Shown piece after piece: positions 13,794-26,810 of a DNA stretch of 64,000 bases. A program made the translations under genes and the position numbers. Source of the DNA: Haliclona indistincta. Lineage: Eukaryota > Porifera > Demospongiae > Haplosclerida > Chalinidae. Every line of letters begins with the position of its first letter. Position 1 is the first letter of the stretch. The notes below the pieces were generated by a model. The model did no database searches, was not told where the DNA came from, and saw only the letters and a list, made by a program, of their open reading frames with translations. The stretch is taken from the NCBI GenBank assembly GCA_964017065.1, contig OZ024784.1, forward strand, positions 14,799,152 to 14,863,151, given 5' to 3'.

Positions 13794-16700
13794 ATGCCTA
13801 AGAAAGCAGACAGACGGAAAGGAAGGCGTACGAGGACCATAGGAGGTGGCAATTCTGCTCCTTCGACCAGCCAACAGGCCAACGTGAGCAACAAAGGGAG
13901 TCCCACACCTCGTGGAAGAACGACCAGAAATTCTCAGCGTGGTCGCAAGCCCCCTCGACCTACTCCTCCACCTCCTCCTCCAAAACGTGGTAACAATCGT
14001 GGCGGCAGAAGAATCAAGAATTCCGCAGAGCAGCCCATCTTCTTCACTTCAGAATCTGGAAAGCAGTACAAGCCAGGCGGTAAGTTAAAGCATTCAGAAG
14101 TTAATTTACTGTTTTGATTGCATATCTCTTTTTCTTAGATTTTGCCTATGTTGACAGTCAACAGCCTGACATGCCCTACCACATTTGTCGTATTCTTAGT
14201 TTCAAAATGGTGAGGATAGTGTGAGTGTGTAAGCTGTGGACTATTAGCACTCGAGGGTACTCATGCTGCAAACTAGTCTAACACCTCTCTAGGAGGGATG
14301 GTGTCAAATCTTTTTCATGTTGAGTTTGTTTGTGGGCAATAATCATTTCATGTCTCAGCTGCACAATGAAAACAACATATTTCCACTTTCTAAAACACCT
14401 AGCTATGTTTCCTTTCACAATCAAACCTGTAATTGTACCCAAAGTATTGAATTAGGCTATTTTCCAGAACTTCATGCCCTCTCATGACCTACTTCCTGTT
14501 TGGGTTACTTATTAAAATCCCATGATTTTACTGCCATCTTAGTTTTGATAAACTGATTCATTGAAACTTTACATGATATTCAATAGGCAAGGAAGGAGTC
14601 AATGATGGCTGAGGTGAAATGGTTCTATAGAGTGTCAGAATTACACGAACCACTCTACCTTATGCTAATGGAGGACAGGAAACACAGTGAGTATTATAAT
14701 ATATTTTCAATTCAGTCAGTGACACTTGTCTTCTGACAAGAAGGTGTCAAGTAGTACCTTGCTTGTTTACAACTACTGCATTATAATGAATGCTAGCAAG
14801 ATGAAAATTTGCTTCTGAAAAAGTGAAACCAACCACTCCTAGCTGCATGAAAAGGAAATGAATGATATAACAGTATTGAACTGATTACAATAATGGATGT
14901 CAATTCAAGACTCCTCTTTAGCTGCAACTGTTTGGCTTGTGTTGTCTGTCTAGGTACCAATGCCACTGCCTATGAATCCCATCAAGTGAGAGAGAGGGAG
15001 CTGTTTGCTGCATTCAACATTGACACACATCCTGCTGCTCTCTTCAGGTATGATTTAAATTTAATTTGTGCACTCAATTCATGATAGAGCTGTTGTAGGG
15101 CCTCCATTGTAGTTGTATTAATAGTAGTCTAGGTTGGTGATCTGGTTATTGTGTCCTGGTAATGCTACCTGTTCAGAAAGCCAGTATCATGTAACCCTTG
15201 TGTATCACAACTAAAGTTAGTTGGGTTACTTTCCTGATATATTTATTGGTTTTCTGTGTTCACCAATAATTACGCTAGTTATTGGTATGGGGTTTAGCTT
15301 TGTCTTTACCTGTTTTCATAGCCACCACTTTGTGCACATTATGGGTGTAAACTTAAATGTCTGGCGAGTGTGGGTTGCTGTGTGTATGATAACTTGCGAT
15401 CAAGCTGAATGCATAGTAGCTGCACTTACTAACTTACTGCTATAGTCGTGTAGCATAACATTCCTTTCAATCTGAATAAATACAGTTATGCTGTTGCTTT
15501 GTTTATGATTCATGATTGCTATGACCAAGCACATACTCTCTCTTGATTTAGTGCTTTTCCCGTTTGACAATGCTGTAACAGCAGCAGTAGGGCAGTAGTC
15601 AGCATGTGTCTCTTGTTGCAATTATGTAGTGATGTAGCTAAACACTGTAGAGACTGTTTGCCTACATCCTGCATACAGACATTAAATGGTGCCTCTCTAG
15701 ACAGGCAGTATTGGTCAATTGCTAGAGGGGCTAATAGTATTCATAATGCATGTTGACACAGCTTGCACTCTGTCAGCTAAAGCCTGCTAAGTGTAGTTAT
15801 AACTGTATTCATTACTATTGGTCACAAGTGCTGCTATTTACCACACCTGACCCCAGGGGCAAGTGTGTTGTCAAGCCTTTTGAGGAGGTGGTTCCTAACT
15901 TGGAATCTTACATGACCAATGATGATCACTTTTTCTTTGAGCTAGGCTACAAGCCAGATTCAAGGTATCCATCTCACATGCAGTGTGATGTAATCATCTT
16001 GTTGTATGGACTCATGTTCACTTGTTTGCTTTGTCTGTATCTTCAGGCATCTCACTAATCTGACAGAAGAGGTGTTAATTCTTAATTCTCAGCAGGTATG
16101 GAAATTTTATGTGTGGGGCACACATGATGTGTGTGTGTGTGTGGTCAGATGTTCATAGCATATTGCTATTTTTAAATATCAATTACTGTGTTTCCAAACA
16201 CTGACTATTTGCTGTTCTGTGGCTTTCGTGAGTCTACAATGATTTGCAGCAACCTTGAAAGTGGTTTTGTGTGGGACTATAATTATGCATAATTAACTAC
16301 CTATTGTCACACATACTATAATACTGCTCAACTCAAGTGCCTATGTAATTCAGTATTACATGGACTTGTTTGTTTCTACAAGTATTACTGTTGCTAATGC
16401 TCTTAGAGATAGTGCGACTTGCTTCTAAAAGTGCTAAATTAAATGAAACCATGAAAGTTTGGCACCTGTTGGGTTTAGCTTTTTGAATATTTGTGAGGTT
16501 GTTATACTCCTTTATCCTCTTACAGCCTTCTCTACCTGATTGCACCAAGGATGGTGGTGTGCCCGAGAATAGCAATGTCCCTGACCGCTATGGGAGCAGT
16601 GATAAAGTGCTTGATACACCTGTCAGTATTGAGGAAGTGGTGAGCTTGTTGAATTGGCATGTTTGAGTTGCCACACCATTGATGTACAGAGAGAATGGGG

Positions 16701-19700
16701 TGGGTTAGAAGGAAGTGAGTGATATATTGGGTGGGAGAGAGAAGAGTCTATACAAGTTTTTGAAAGGTTGTTTAGTGGTATTGTGGGCTTGGTTTATAAG
16801 TTTATCTAATCCACCTAGCTGTTTGCAAAGACTCGCCCCTTTACAGCTGTGGTCTACTGGAATTCTCCCACTTCAATTAGCTTCTTTGTTAAATCTATGC
16901 CTCTACATAATAATTTACAGGCAATAATATTATTTTTCTCTCAGTTATGGGAAGGTAACAGAATTCAGGACCCAGAGTTGCTGATGTATGTCAGGACTGC
17001 AAGGTGTGTAACATAACTGTAATGATAATACTTGCACACAGTGGCAGTTATCATTGTCCTGTAAAAATTATGATGGTTGTTGGTTGAGATGTGGACATAA
17101 GAAACATACTGCTGTTTCATTTTCCAATTCCAGTCTTACTGATACTTGAGTAACAACCTGGTTTGCTAATGGTGTATTGTGTTGTGTATTAAGCTCAGTG
17201 ATTGTTGTTTCAAGTCAGGATAGTGATGTACTGTGTGGGCTGTTTTGGCATAGATTGTCAACTTGTAGTGGCCAGATGTTGACAGTGTGGTGTTTGAAAG
17301 TTTTGAACTTGTCTGCACATTCTAGTGGGTTGTGTGGCTGCAGTGTATTGGTACAATACAGCTGTGACTCCCACTTATTGATTCTCTTTGGTCTTCTTCT
17401 TAGGAGCATTGCACTTCATGCTGGTGTCTGTATGACAGGAATGATGAGTGATGGTTACATGGTAAGATCTCCCTATACTGTACTGCTGCTATGTACACAG
17501 TCATTTGTCATGTACAAACAATCTCAGACTAGACACCCCCTTTATCCAAGTGTCTCCATTTCTATAGGCTGCATCTTCAGATGAGACCACCCAGTATGCT
17601 TTTGACATGGTAAGTGTCCTCTAGTGCTATACACACCATTAGCGAGAAAAGACCTCTTCTATCTTGTGTCAATATGTCCTAGTAGCTGTAATGGTGTTTC
17701 CCACTAGTAGAGAAACTATAACAAAGTAAATTAATGTACCCTACATGTGTGTGAGTACATAGGTATGTACAACACACACAGAGATTAAGTTGTACTTGGC
17801 TGTTTGTGTCTATGAACATACCACAAGTACCAAAGAGCAGGAACATGAACAGGAGAATACAGTGTAGTCTGTTAATGGTCACACACATCTGCTCCTCTTT
17901 CACACTTGTTACTTGGTTAATTATTCTCACCTATTGATGTTCATGGCTTGATGTTGTTCGCTAATCAACATCTCCACATGAATTGATGATTTTGCACATA
18001 CTTTGGCTTGCTACACAATTAGCTCACTTCTTTGATGTATGCTATAGTCACATTTTCACTGCCTGGCTCAAATGAGAAATGAGTAGTTGCTAATAATCAT
18101 TCCCAGCCAACTTCTAACAATAAACATAATCTGTTGCCCCCTTTGGGTTAGATAGTTGTGATATCTTTATGGATAGTGAATAATGTGTACAAAACACTCC
18201 TTGAATGGGAAGGAAAGGAATCTTTCATTGTTAATACTCGGCCTATAGTTATCACACAATGGGCCGTGGTTTAGTGAAACTAGATACTTGCAAGTGCTTA
18301 TAATTATTATTTCAACAGCTCCACAGAAACAGATATTCCACAGAGAAATCACTGGTGGAGCTTGTCAGACGGCCCATTGTAGGCAGACTAGCTCGCAAGA
18401 AGAACTGGAATAAAGAACACTCGGTGAGTTGCATCACACACAGTAACTTGAGAGATGACACTTGTATAAGTAGTGGATCAAGTGTGCATTCCTATCCTTT
18501 AGACTTTAGCTAATGCATGACCTAATTCCATTGGTTACTCCTCTTTCTCTCTAGTTATTGTTTGCTAAGGGAATGCGTCAGTTCGGCAAGAATTTCTACA
18601 AGATCAAGAAAGAGCTACTACCAGAGAAAGGAATTGTGAGCATGCTGTGTAGTTGAAGCATCAAAACTGTTGTGTTAGAGTGTTGTATTAGTGACCAGGG
18701 AACATGATCATGATCACATTATGCTGTGGTGCAACTGTTGTGCCTATCCATGCATTATAGACATTTGTATTTTGGAGTGTGCATGTGTTTATTTGATTAG
18801 TACAGATTACTGTTGCTATCATTGGTTGTAGGCTGAACTAGTTGAGTACTACTATTATTGGAAGAAGACAACAGCTGGTCTGTCCTCACGGAGCACACGA
18901 AAACAGCGCAAACAGATACACATCAGACACAGTCGTGCTATGCTCAAACCCAAGGAGCTCACTCCTGAACGGGAATTCAGTGAGTCCATGCAGCAACATG
19001 ACTAGTGTCATTCAATACTTGATCCTCATGTGTAGTTGACCTGAGTTCAGCAGATGAAGATGACATGGAGGAGGACACTGAGAGGTGAGGACACCTACTA
19101 CAGCCCGCACCTTGTACACTAGTAGTTGTTCTCTATACAAAACCCATGTACATAGACATTTGCATACTCTGTACATGTTGTAGATGGACAAGGCCTACAT
19201 GACATGTACTACAGTTATCTTGTTTATAGATAACGCTGACCTATAAATATTATTCATTGATAACTGTCAGTGGAACACTATATTCATGGTTTATTTGTGA
19301 ATAATTTTATCAGCTGTTTTTAATGGAATTCACGGTCTGTGTGTCCTCTCTCTCCCAATACAGTTTTCATGCTTGCAGGCACTGCTTCTCAGCAGGTGAG
19401 GGAGTAATGTGTATTCATGAAGTGTCGTGCAATTAATGTTTATCATTTTACGAAACCACTTACTCAATTTATTATTCCTCTCTCAGAATCCATTAACTGG
19501 CATCATGCTGGTGCAGACAAGGCAATCCTCTGTGTCACCTGTCGGCTTCACTATCGCAAGTATGGCAATATGAAGCCATTATCAGGTCAGTATGCATGTT
19601 GACATAATGTCAATGCTGTTTTTTCCATTGCTGTTTGTACACAAAAAATTGTTGTGACTATGTCAATAATATTAGCTATTTTTAAAGAATAGAGACTCAG

Positions 19701-21781
19701 ACAGCATTTTTAATAAACTATTTTTGTTATCATTTTTAGAAAAACGAGAGCCTCCTAACTTTATGTTCAAGGATTTCCATGAGGTAAGTAACACTTGAAT
19801 TAATTCTAGTCCACTCAATGTATTTGCATGTAGTCTTTGGCAATGGAAGAAGGAGGGAGGAAGACTCGTAATAGTAATGGTGTGCGGCTCTCAGCTCACC
19901 CTAGATTGAGGAATGGCAAGGCATTTAGCAAGTCAGATTCTGATGATGATGAGGATGATGAGGAAGAAGGTCAGTGCTCAGACCACCTAGCTAGTGTGTT
20001 TTATCAACACTATTGTTACTTATACAGGAGAGGCTTCCGATAGCACAGATAGTAGCAGCTACAGTTGTGATGTCCCTTCGTCTGTTGATAATCCTAAAGG
20101 AGTGCAGTCTCGTCGCTCTATGCTCTGTCCTATAGAAAAAAATAAAGACAGCTTGCCATCGGCTAAGAGACCAAAACTAGCAAAAGAGGTGAACTATATC
20201 ATCCACTTTGAATTGATGTACACATGATATTGGCTCACCTGTAGGCTCAAGATAGTGCAGAAGAGAATGGTAGTGAATCAACTACCAATGGTGAAGGAGA
20301 AGGTGATAGTGGGAGTCAAAAGTCAGCTGACCACAAGTCTCTAAGCAGCAGTGTTGGCAGTCCCAGCAGCTCTGCTAGTCGAGATGAAGAAGATGATACT
20401 GTAGTAACAGCTAGCAGAAGGTGAGACCCCACTCAATGACATCACTCAGTTGGCAGCCCTGTTATGGATGAAATAACCTGTAGTCTGAGTAAACAGTGAT
20501 AAGCTCTGTCTCCTTTGTAGTGTTCCCAGTGCTATATCTACCAAGATTCTGCCACTGGAACCTGCTATGCCTGAAAATGCCCTGCAGCAGTTTAAGAGAG
20601 TAGCCTCTGAACCAGCCAGCAAGAGTACCTGTGCCCGAACCGATCTCATCTACATTCACCCTCCACCAGAGGAGAGAAGAGCAATGACAGCCACCACCAA
20701 GGTACAGATTAATGCTGTGTTTGTTTGACACTTACAATAATATGTTCTTTACTCTCAGAATTATCCACCTCCATTCCCGGTCCAGCCAGTTGCTGCTGTT
20801 AATGCCGGAGCATCTTCCTCTTCAGCTGCTCCTGTTACTGCAGGCAGTTCAAGCAGCAGCCAGCCCCCACAGCAAGTACCAATGATCACTCCCCACGCCC
20901 CTCAACTCCCAGCTGGTCCTGGAGCTCCATTGGGTCTACCATTCCCTGTCAATGCTATTCAGGATCCTCGATTTCCTTCTGCTGAAGTCCCTGTGGTCCC
21001 TCATTCTGGGTTCTACGCACTCCCAGAAGAAGGACTGCAGCAACACTTACTTGCTTTAGCTTTAGCTCAGCAACAAGGCCAACATGTAAATCCTGCTCTC
21101 ATTCAGGCAATGATGCAACCTCATCCTGGAGGGCTCTCTGTAGATCCTGCACAACCTGGTGTAATCTTCCAGTTCCCAAGTGCCGAGGAGGTGACTCGCC
21201 ACCATCATCACCATCAACAACAACAACAACAAAAGCTGGCACCTCACATAGCAATACCTGAAGGGTTTGCTCTGATGGCGCAACCGTTTCATCAGCTTGC
21301 TCCTGGCATAGGCATGGAGGCTGCAGTAGCAGCTGGTGTTAGACAACAACAGGATGAACAACAAAGACACCAACATCACATCCATCCACAAGTCATCCCA
21401 GTCGGCACTCCTATGTTTCACCAGATGGAGATGCATCCACACCAATTACAACTATTGCAACAGCAACAACAACAACAGCTTTTACAGCATGGGATAAGAG
21501 GAGCAGCAGTGGCTGCCATGCCAGACGATAATATTATGAGACATGAGCAGTTACAGCAAGAGCTGCTAAAAGACCCTAACAATCCACAGCTGCTACAACT
21601 AGCCCAGGCCCAGGCAGCTCAGTACATGCAGGCAATGATGTCTGTAGAGCAACAACAGCAACTTCAACAACAACTGCAACTGCAAGAACTTTTCCGACAG
21701 CAAGAAATGCTCAAACAACAACAACAACAAAAATTCACTCCAGCTGCTTTAAGACCTGGTGTTATCATGCAACCAAAATGA
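13794..21781 (+). CDS. RERE: RERE / atrophin-family transcriptional co-repressor
   Basis: A nuclear co-repressor that links sequence-specific factors to histone deacetylases. The N-terminus is Arg/Pro-rich and basic (exon 13794-14079). A BAH domain follows at about 14140-16060 (DFAYVDSQQPDMPYHICRI, then EVKWFYRVSELHEPLYL). Next come ELM2 (IQDPELLMYVRTA near 16970) and SANT (NWNKEHSLLFAKGMRQFGKN, near 18400-18600, followed by YYYYWKKT). A GATA-type finger at about 19365-19590 has paired CRHC and CVTC plus LHYRKYG. An acidic linker and the atrophin signature STCARTDLIYIHPPPEERR (about 20620-20680) follow. The final exon is Gln/His/Pro-rich and ends PGVIMQPK with a stop at 21779-21781. The domain order matches vertebrate RERE (atrophin-2). 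The protein is shorter than vertebrate RERE: the long Pro-rich and Arg-Glu repeat region is reduced and a polyQ tail takes its place. About 20 exons. Confidence 0.93.
21200..21740 (+). repeat. CAA/CAG-rich polyglutamine and polyhistidine coding tract of RERE
   Basis: In-frame runs encode His6 followed by Gln6, then Gln8, Gln4 and Gln5 clusters. They are mostly CAA with interspersed CAG, which makes them less slippery than pure CAG. The segment between clusters is hydrophobic and Ala/Leu-rich. Such tails usually serve as disordered interaction regions in co-repressors. Confidence 0.9.
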
Positions 21782-23326
21782 CTTGACTCGTCTAAAATAG
21801 TTACATGTACCTAGACTCAATTGTAATATTTTTGACCTTTTTCTTTTTAAGACTTTCTGTTTCTCTTTTACAACTTTACAATAATGTTGGATGTGCTAAT
21901 TCTCTGTTTCGTTAGTAGGAACAATGTAGTAAGTAGACTAGCTCATCGCTAACCACACAATACACCTCCTGACTAAGCATGCACCCAACCCATGCACTTC
22001 AACTCAAGCATGTCAGAGCTGCTGTGCATGCCACTGTAACCATCACAACACGACAACACTTTACAATCCATCAACAACTGCAACACACTGAGCTGGGGCC
22101 ACCTCCATGCTCTTAATGATTAGCGCGGCCCAACGCTTATCAAGGGAGAACCCAGAGATAAAAACCTAAAGCTTTTTGGTGAAAAAACTCTGGGAAAACC
22201 CATTGTCGCTGTCAGCTCCATCGCATACAGCTAATACTACTCTAGCAGTTTGAGTCTGTTTGAGTCTATATCTTCATCACCGTTCCCAGGATAATCTGGA
22301 TTGGATCAATATCAACACAAAAACAAAGGAAAACAACACATAACACACACCACCGTACTATAATATTATCCTATACACTTTGCTGTTCAGTGATAGAGGT
22401 CTTTGGTCCTTGTGTCCTAGGACAATCTGGAAGACAATTTAAGATCATAACTCTGATGGGCGGGTGGGTGGGAGTCTGAATAGTGACGATGCACAACCCT
22501 AGAATGAGACTACATTAACTATTACACCACTTTAAATACACTACTTCCCGCCATGACCTCATGCTAACGTCGGGAGCATATTTTCTGTCTAATTCCTATG
22601 TCAAACAACACAAAATAAATTATAATGACCATTGTCCCAATACACTGCCTAGTGTAAACTACAAGTTCTGTTTGTCAGAGTACTGCTTCTGAGCTAGTGG
22701 ATCCCATAATGAGTGGGCAATGGGCACTCGCCTATCCATCACCAGAGATTGTAATGATGTATGGTGCAGGATCCTACCAACCACAGTCTGAAAGTGCAAG
22801 TAATAATGCCCATTCTTTAAACCTCCTGGAATTGTTTCCCATAATTTATTCTTGATGTTCTACCACAATCAGTCATGCTTCCCCCACAACATATACAACC
22901 TGGAGTTGCTCCTGATGCTCACTTACTGCAACCAATCTTACTCCCACTGGAATATTCATGCCTTCGAGTGTTGCCTTTGGAACTGTAGTACCTCAACTCC
23001 TTCTTCCCACCAGGATCACCAGCTCTTAGTACTCAGCTGGTTGAACCAATCTTCACCCTTCAATACTTACTCAAGCTACTAAGTCTTCTTGTATCATTTT
23101 CCAGAAGTCATGTCTCTGAATCTGAGCTGCTTGATAGCGCTAGTCAACATCTACCTACAGAGGCTGTGCAGATCCCAGGATCGGATATCACTGATGGGCA
23201 GTGAAGTACAGTAAACTGAAGCGACTGGTGTTATTGCTACTATTCTAATTTTGCACAGTATTTTCAACAACAACAATAATAATTTTTGTGACTTTATTCA
23301 CACATTAGTTTTTGTTTTTTCTTTGA
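21782..23326. other. RERE/receptor-A convergent spacer with unresolved coding-like fragments
   Basis: The spacer is 1.5 kb. On the + strand a stretch after a possible acceptor at 22679 reads STASELVDPIMSGQWALAYP and continues open to about 22797, where CAA|GTAATA could be a donor. A second stretch from about 22880 reads MLPPQHIQPGVAPDAHLLQP. A third, ending at about 23203, reads SELLDSASQHLPTEAVQIPG. In-frame stops and unclear joins prevent a full model. On the - strand a short frame near 22250-22310 reads PDYPGNGDEDIDSNRLKLLE. These could be alternative RERE 3' exons, a small separate gene or a decaying one. I do not recognise any domain. Confidence 0.3.
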
Positions 23327-24785
23327 CTAAGTAAATTCACTTCTTTCACCATAGTTCACAAGCTCCCAGTCATCATCAGTTGAAGATGTTCCATACACAT
23401 TAACCATGTCCTCTAGTTTGCAGTGTTGTTTGTTATTGACCAAATAGCCGGTACTCTTCTTTCCAACAAGTGGATGCTTATCACCTTGCTCTCTCTGCAG
23501 CTTAAGCATCTGTCTATGCATGATGCAATAACGACAACGTATTAACTTCCAGACACTCTTTAAGAGCCGGTAGCACAGTGCCTTAGAGAGAAATACAAAC
23601 AAAATTGCATTGGTAAACCCTTGCAAGAGGTCACAAGCAGCCTGCAGTGATGAGTATAATACCAAATTGTTATCAAACCATAGTTATTATCGAACCTGCA
23701 TTAAAATTAGAAAAGGATTGTAGACAAAATCACATTCTTGCTTTATACATAAATCTTTCAGTTTGTTGGTTGTTTCATTCACAGTATAACTATGACAGTT
23801 AGGCAAAGTAGCCAGAACAAAGCGAATAGATCCCCACGACTTGTTTATAATGAATATGGCAGGAACCAGAAGGAGCTTGAGATCGGTTTTTGAAAGTGCT
23901 CTTGAAATTTCATAGGAACTGGTTTGCTGAGTAAGGAAACATCCCATAATAATAACTATATACTTTTAAGGTACTAGACATAATACACATTGAAATGCAC
24001 AAAGCACTCTCTTGTGTGATCACGTGATTGTTTACCTTGTGCCACCGAAAGCGGTTACAACTAATGATCAACACATAACAAGTGATTGCTGTTATGATGG
24101 TTAGAAACTCCCACGCTTGTCCACAGATGCCCTCCATGAAGAAATACAGATTTTTCAAATATTCATAGTGATCTATTGGCTGGTTGTCAAAGTTCTGATC
24201 AGAAATGTAACACCAGGCACCAGATAATGTGTAGTGCCCTCTCCCTATCCAGCCAGTAGCAGTAGCCGGGACAACAATAGCCAAAGGGATCAACCAAGCA
24301 GTTAAATTAAAGAATATCAACATTTTGATACGCCATTTATCCTTTTTGAACACGAGTACTAAGACATAGTACACGGCAAGATATGCTGTCCAAAAATAGG
24401 ACGTCATCGGAAAATATGTGGTCCAAAAGCCTGCTGGATAACAAAATCTGCGTGATAACTCCTTGTTCGATGACGCAAAGAATACAACGGACGACACGAG
24501 GTAGCCTGTTGCTGCACCAAAATCTGCCAACGCCAGAAAAAATACTATTGCACGAGCAGTTGACTTTCGCACGTCCTTCCAGGCGAGGTAGGTGGCTATG
24601 ATTAGCAGACTGCCAAAAATAGACAGCGAGCTTGAGACAATAGCAATCGCTGCAGCCCCTACTTGCCAGCGGTAGACTTCTGTAGTAGAATTGACACACT
24701 TGGAAGAAAAGTTAGTTGGCGGCGGTTCATCTCCTGAGCCCAAAGGTACGAGAAAGACGTTATCCATCTTTGCCTGCAGAAGCAA
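23327..24785 (-). CDS. Seven-transmembrane receptor A (GPR157/cAMP-receptor-like)
   Basis: Three exons with phase-0 introns, 24785-24036, 23926-23696 and 23641-23327, give 431 aa. Exon 1 carries an extracellular N-terminus with an N-glycosylation site and TM1-TM5. Exon 2 carries TM6, the third extracellular loop and its cysteines. Exon 3 carries TM7 and the cytoplasmic tail. Family landmarks are WKDVRKSTARAIVFFLALAD (loop 1 and TM2), a cysteine before TM3 with FWTTYFPM, WFIP-like TM4 (AWLIPLAIVVP), and AWCYIS with the loop-2 cysteine that should pair with TM3. TM6 has DLKLLLVPAIFI and TM7 LLQGFTNAILFVFLSK. This pattern resembles GPR157 and Dictyostelium cAMP-receptor-like proteins rather than rhodopsin-class GPCRs, since no DRY or NPxxY is present. 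Ligand unknown. First of seven same-strand paralogues. Confidence 0.85.
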
Positions 24786-24891
24786 GTAGGCGGGGCTCGT
24801 AAATGGAAAAACTCAAAAATAATGATAACACAGGTTTTGATTGCACACATGTAAATAAAATACAGCTACGAAGAAGTTGCAAAGAGGTTTC

Positions 24892-26251
24892 TCACTCTCC
24901 ATAGCATTCATTGTCCTGTATACTACCTCTAAAAGGTTTTGACGGCAACTTGGGTTTCTTGTTAATAATAATGGCTGCTGTCACCTTGGCTTCTTGTGCA
25001 CCAAGTAGAGGTGTGGTTACCTCAGGCTTACTCTTTTTGCGACACATGAAACCTCTGATTATTCGACACAGAAGAACCTTTGACAACAATACAAAAAACA
25101 CAGCATTCAAAAATCCTTGAAGTGGAGTCAAAAACGCCTACAAGAGAGATAATAAAGACCAATATACTCAACTATAAGAAACAGACCTGTGAGTATACAA
25201 TAAATGGGTTATAGACAAGACTGCATTCCTCAGTATCTATGATACAGAATCCTTCCAATAGCCCAGCAGTGTTGATACGTGGCTTATGACAGCTTGGAGC
25301 AATTGATATACCATACCGAGAGATGACGCACAGTCTCAATATAACAAACACAAAAGGAATCAACATCAGCTTCATATCTAGCTTTGAAATGGCACCTGAA
25401 ATCAGCTCAGTAGCATATCCTGATTTTCGATGTCTAAACCACAACTGCAATAATTATTAGGAGAAATAGACTAATGATATAAAGATGGCACTTACCCTTT
25501 GCCATCTGCACCTGTTGTTTATGAGTATCAAGCTATAGCACACTGTTACACAAATAACAGCTCCCACATCCCACATTAACCCACAGACAACCTCCATGGT
25601 GAAGTAAATGGACATATAAGATTCAAAATCAGATACCGACTTATTGATAAAAGAATTATCTGAAATAAAGCACCAGGAAGAACCTTGGGTAAATTCTCCG
25701 TGACCGAGCCAGTTTGTAAATGCTGCAGGTATTGTGACAAGCAATGGCAATGTCCAGCCAATGAGATGAAAACTCAGCATCAGCCATTTTTTCCTGGGAG
25801 ATCTAAGTACCAAAGTGATGACGAAGTAGACGGCAAGAAAGACTGTCCATAAAATTGCTGTTTTAGGGAAATAAGTTATAACCACGCTAGTTGCAGTACA
25901 GAGTTTTTCATAGGTGCTCCTACTGATGCTGTCATAAGGTATGAAAGACAAGGTGGAACCAATAATGTAGCTTATGCAGGAGAGGAGGTCAGCCAATGCT
26001 AGCCAGAACACAATAACACGAGCAGTAGATTGACGAATATCTTTCCATCGTATGTACGTGAACATAATCAGTAGACTGCCCATGATAGAAAGAAAACCCG
26101 AGGTAATAGATATCCATGATGAATTGTACAGAAGATGACGAACAGTAGTGTGATTGAAGCAGCTGTTCAGATATCCATGATGAATTGTACAGAAGATGAC
26201 GAACAGTAGTGTGATTGAAGCAGCTGTTCGAGTGACTATGATCTTCGTCAT
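24892..26251 (-). CDS. Seven-transmembrane receptor B, N-terminus disrupted by a 61-bp duplication
   Basis: Same three-exon plan as receptor A: 26251-25496, 25444-25187 and 25137-24892, giving 419 aa from the start used here. Landmarks include WKDIRQSTARVIVFWLALAD, TYFPKTAILWTVFLAVYF, SSWCFIS and LTPLQGFLNAVFFVLLSKVL. The N-terminal coding region contains two copies of a 61-bp unit. Because 61 is not a multiple of 3, the most natural start (ATG at 26279, MEVNLQYSPYDEDHSHS) is out of frame with the receptor. The in-frame ATG at 26251 gives a hydrophobic alternative leader. Removing one copy in thought puts the 26279 start in frame with TM1, so the duplication looks like a recent mutation, an allele or an assembly error. 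Confidence 0.75.
26107..26228. repeat. 61-bp direct tandem duplication in receptor B exon 1
   Basis: Two adjacent copies of a 61-bp unit beginning GATATCCATGATGAATTGTA are identical except for the last base. They encode the same SCFNHTTVRHLLYNSSWIS stretch in the two shifted frames. Confidence 0.95.
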
Positions 26252-26453
26252 ACGGAGAGTATTGTAGATTGACTTCCATCTAGCTGCAGCTTTAAAACGG
26301 AATCAGCCGCTGATGCAGCTGGCGACCCACGCTATAATAGTCTGCTATAATAATAGTTACAAGAGGGACGGGCTGCAACGAAAATATAATTTCAAATTAG
26401 ATCTAATATTGGATTTGCCACATACTGTACTTACAATCAATCACATAATACAC

Positions 26454-26697
26454 TTAGTTTATAATAGGGCTAGATTTCTTGTAGCTACTGACACTTGATA
26501 GCAATGGTTGGTGTTCGTCTATAGAGTGTGCAGTTGTGGACGGCTCTATCATTGCTGTGTCATCGTCGTTAGTTCTTGTTGGCTCAGAAACAGCATGACG
26601 CTTGTAACAACAGTGCACTAGACGCATTAGTATCAGTTTAGATAAACAGACAAAAATTAATGCATTGAAGAATCCTTGCAGTGGAATGGTGAATGCC

Positions 26698-26736
<39 letters not shown>

Positions 26737-26775
26737 AGGGAGGGAGGGAGGGAGGGAGGGAGGGAGGGAGGGAGG

Positions 26776-26810
<35 letters not shown>

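Noticed and set aside
22085..22200. Possible hairpin AACCCAGAG..CTCTGGG downstream of RERE
   Set aside because: The stem is short and imperfect with no flanking duplication, so it is not reported as an element.
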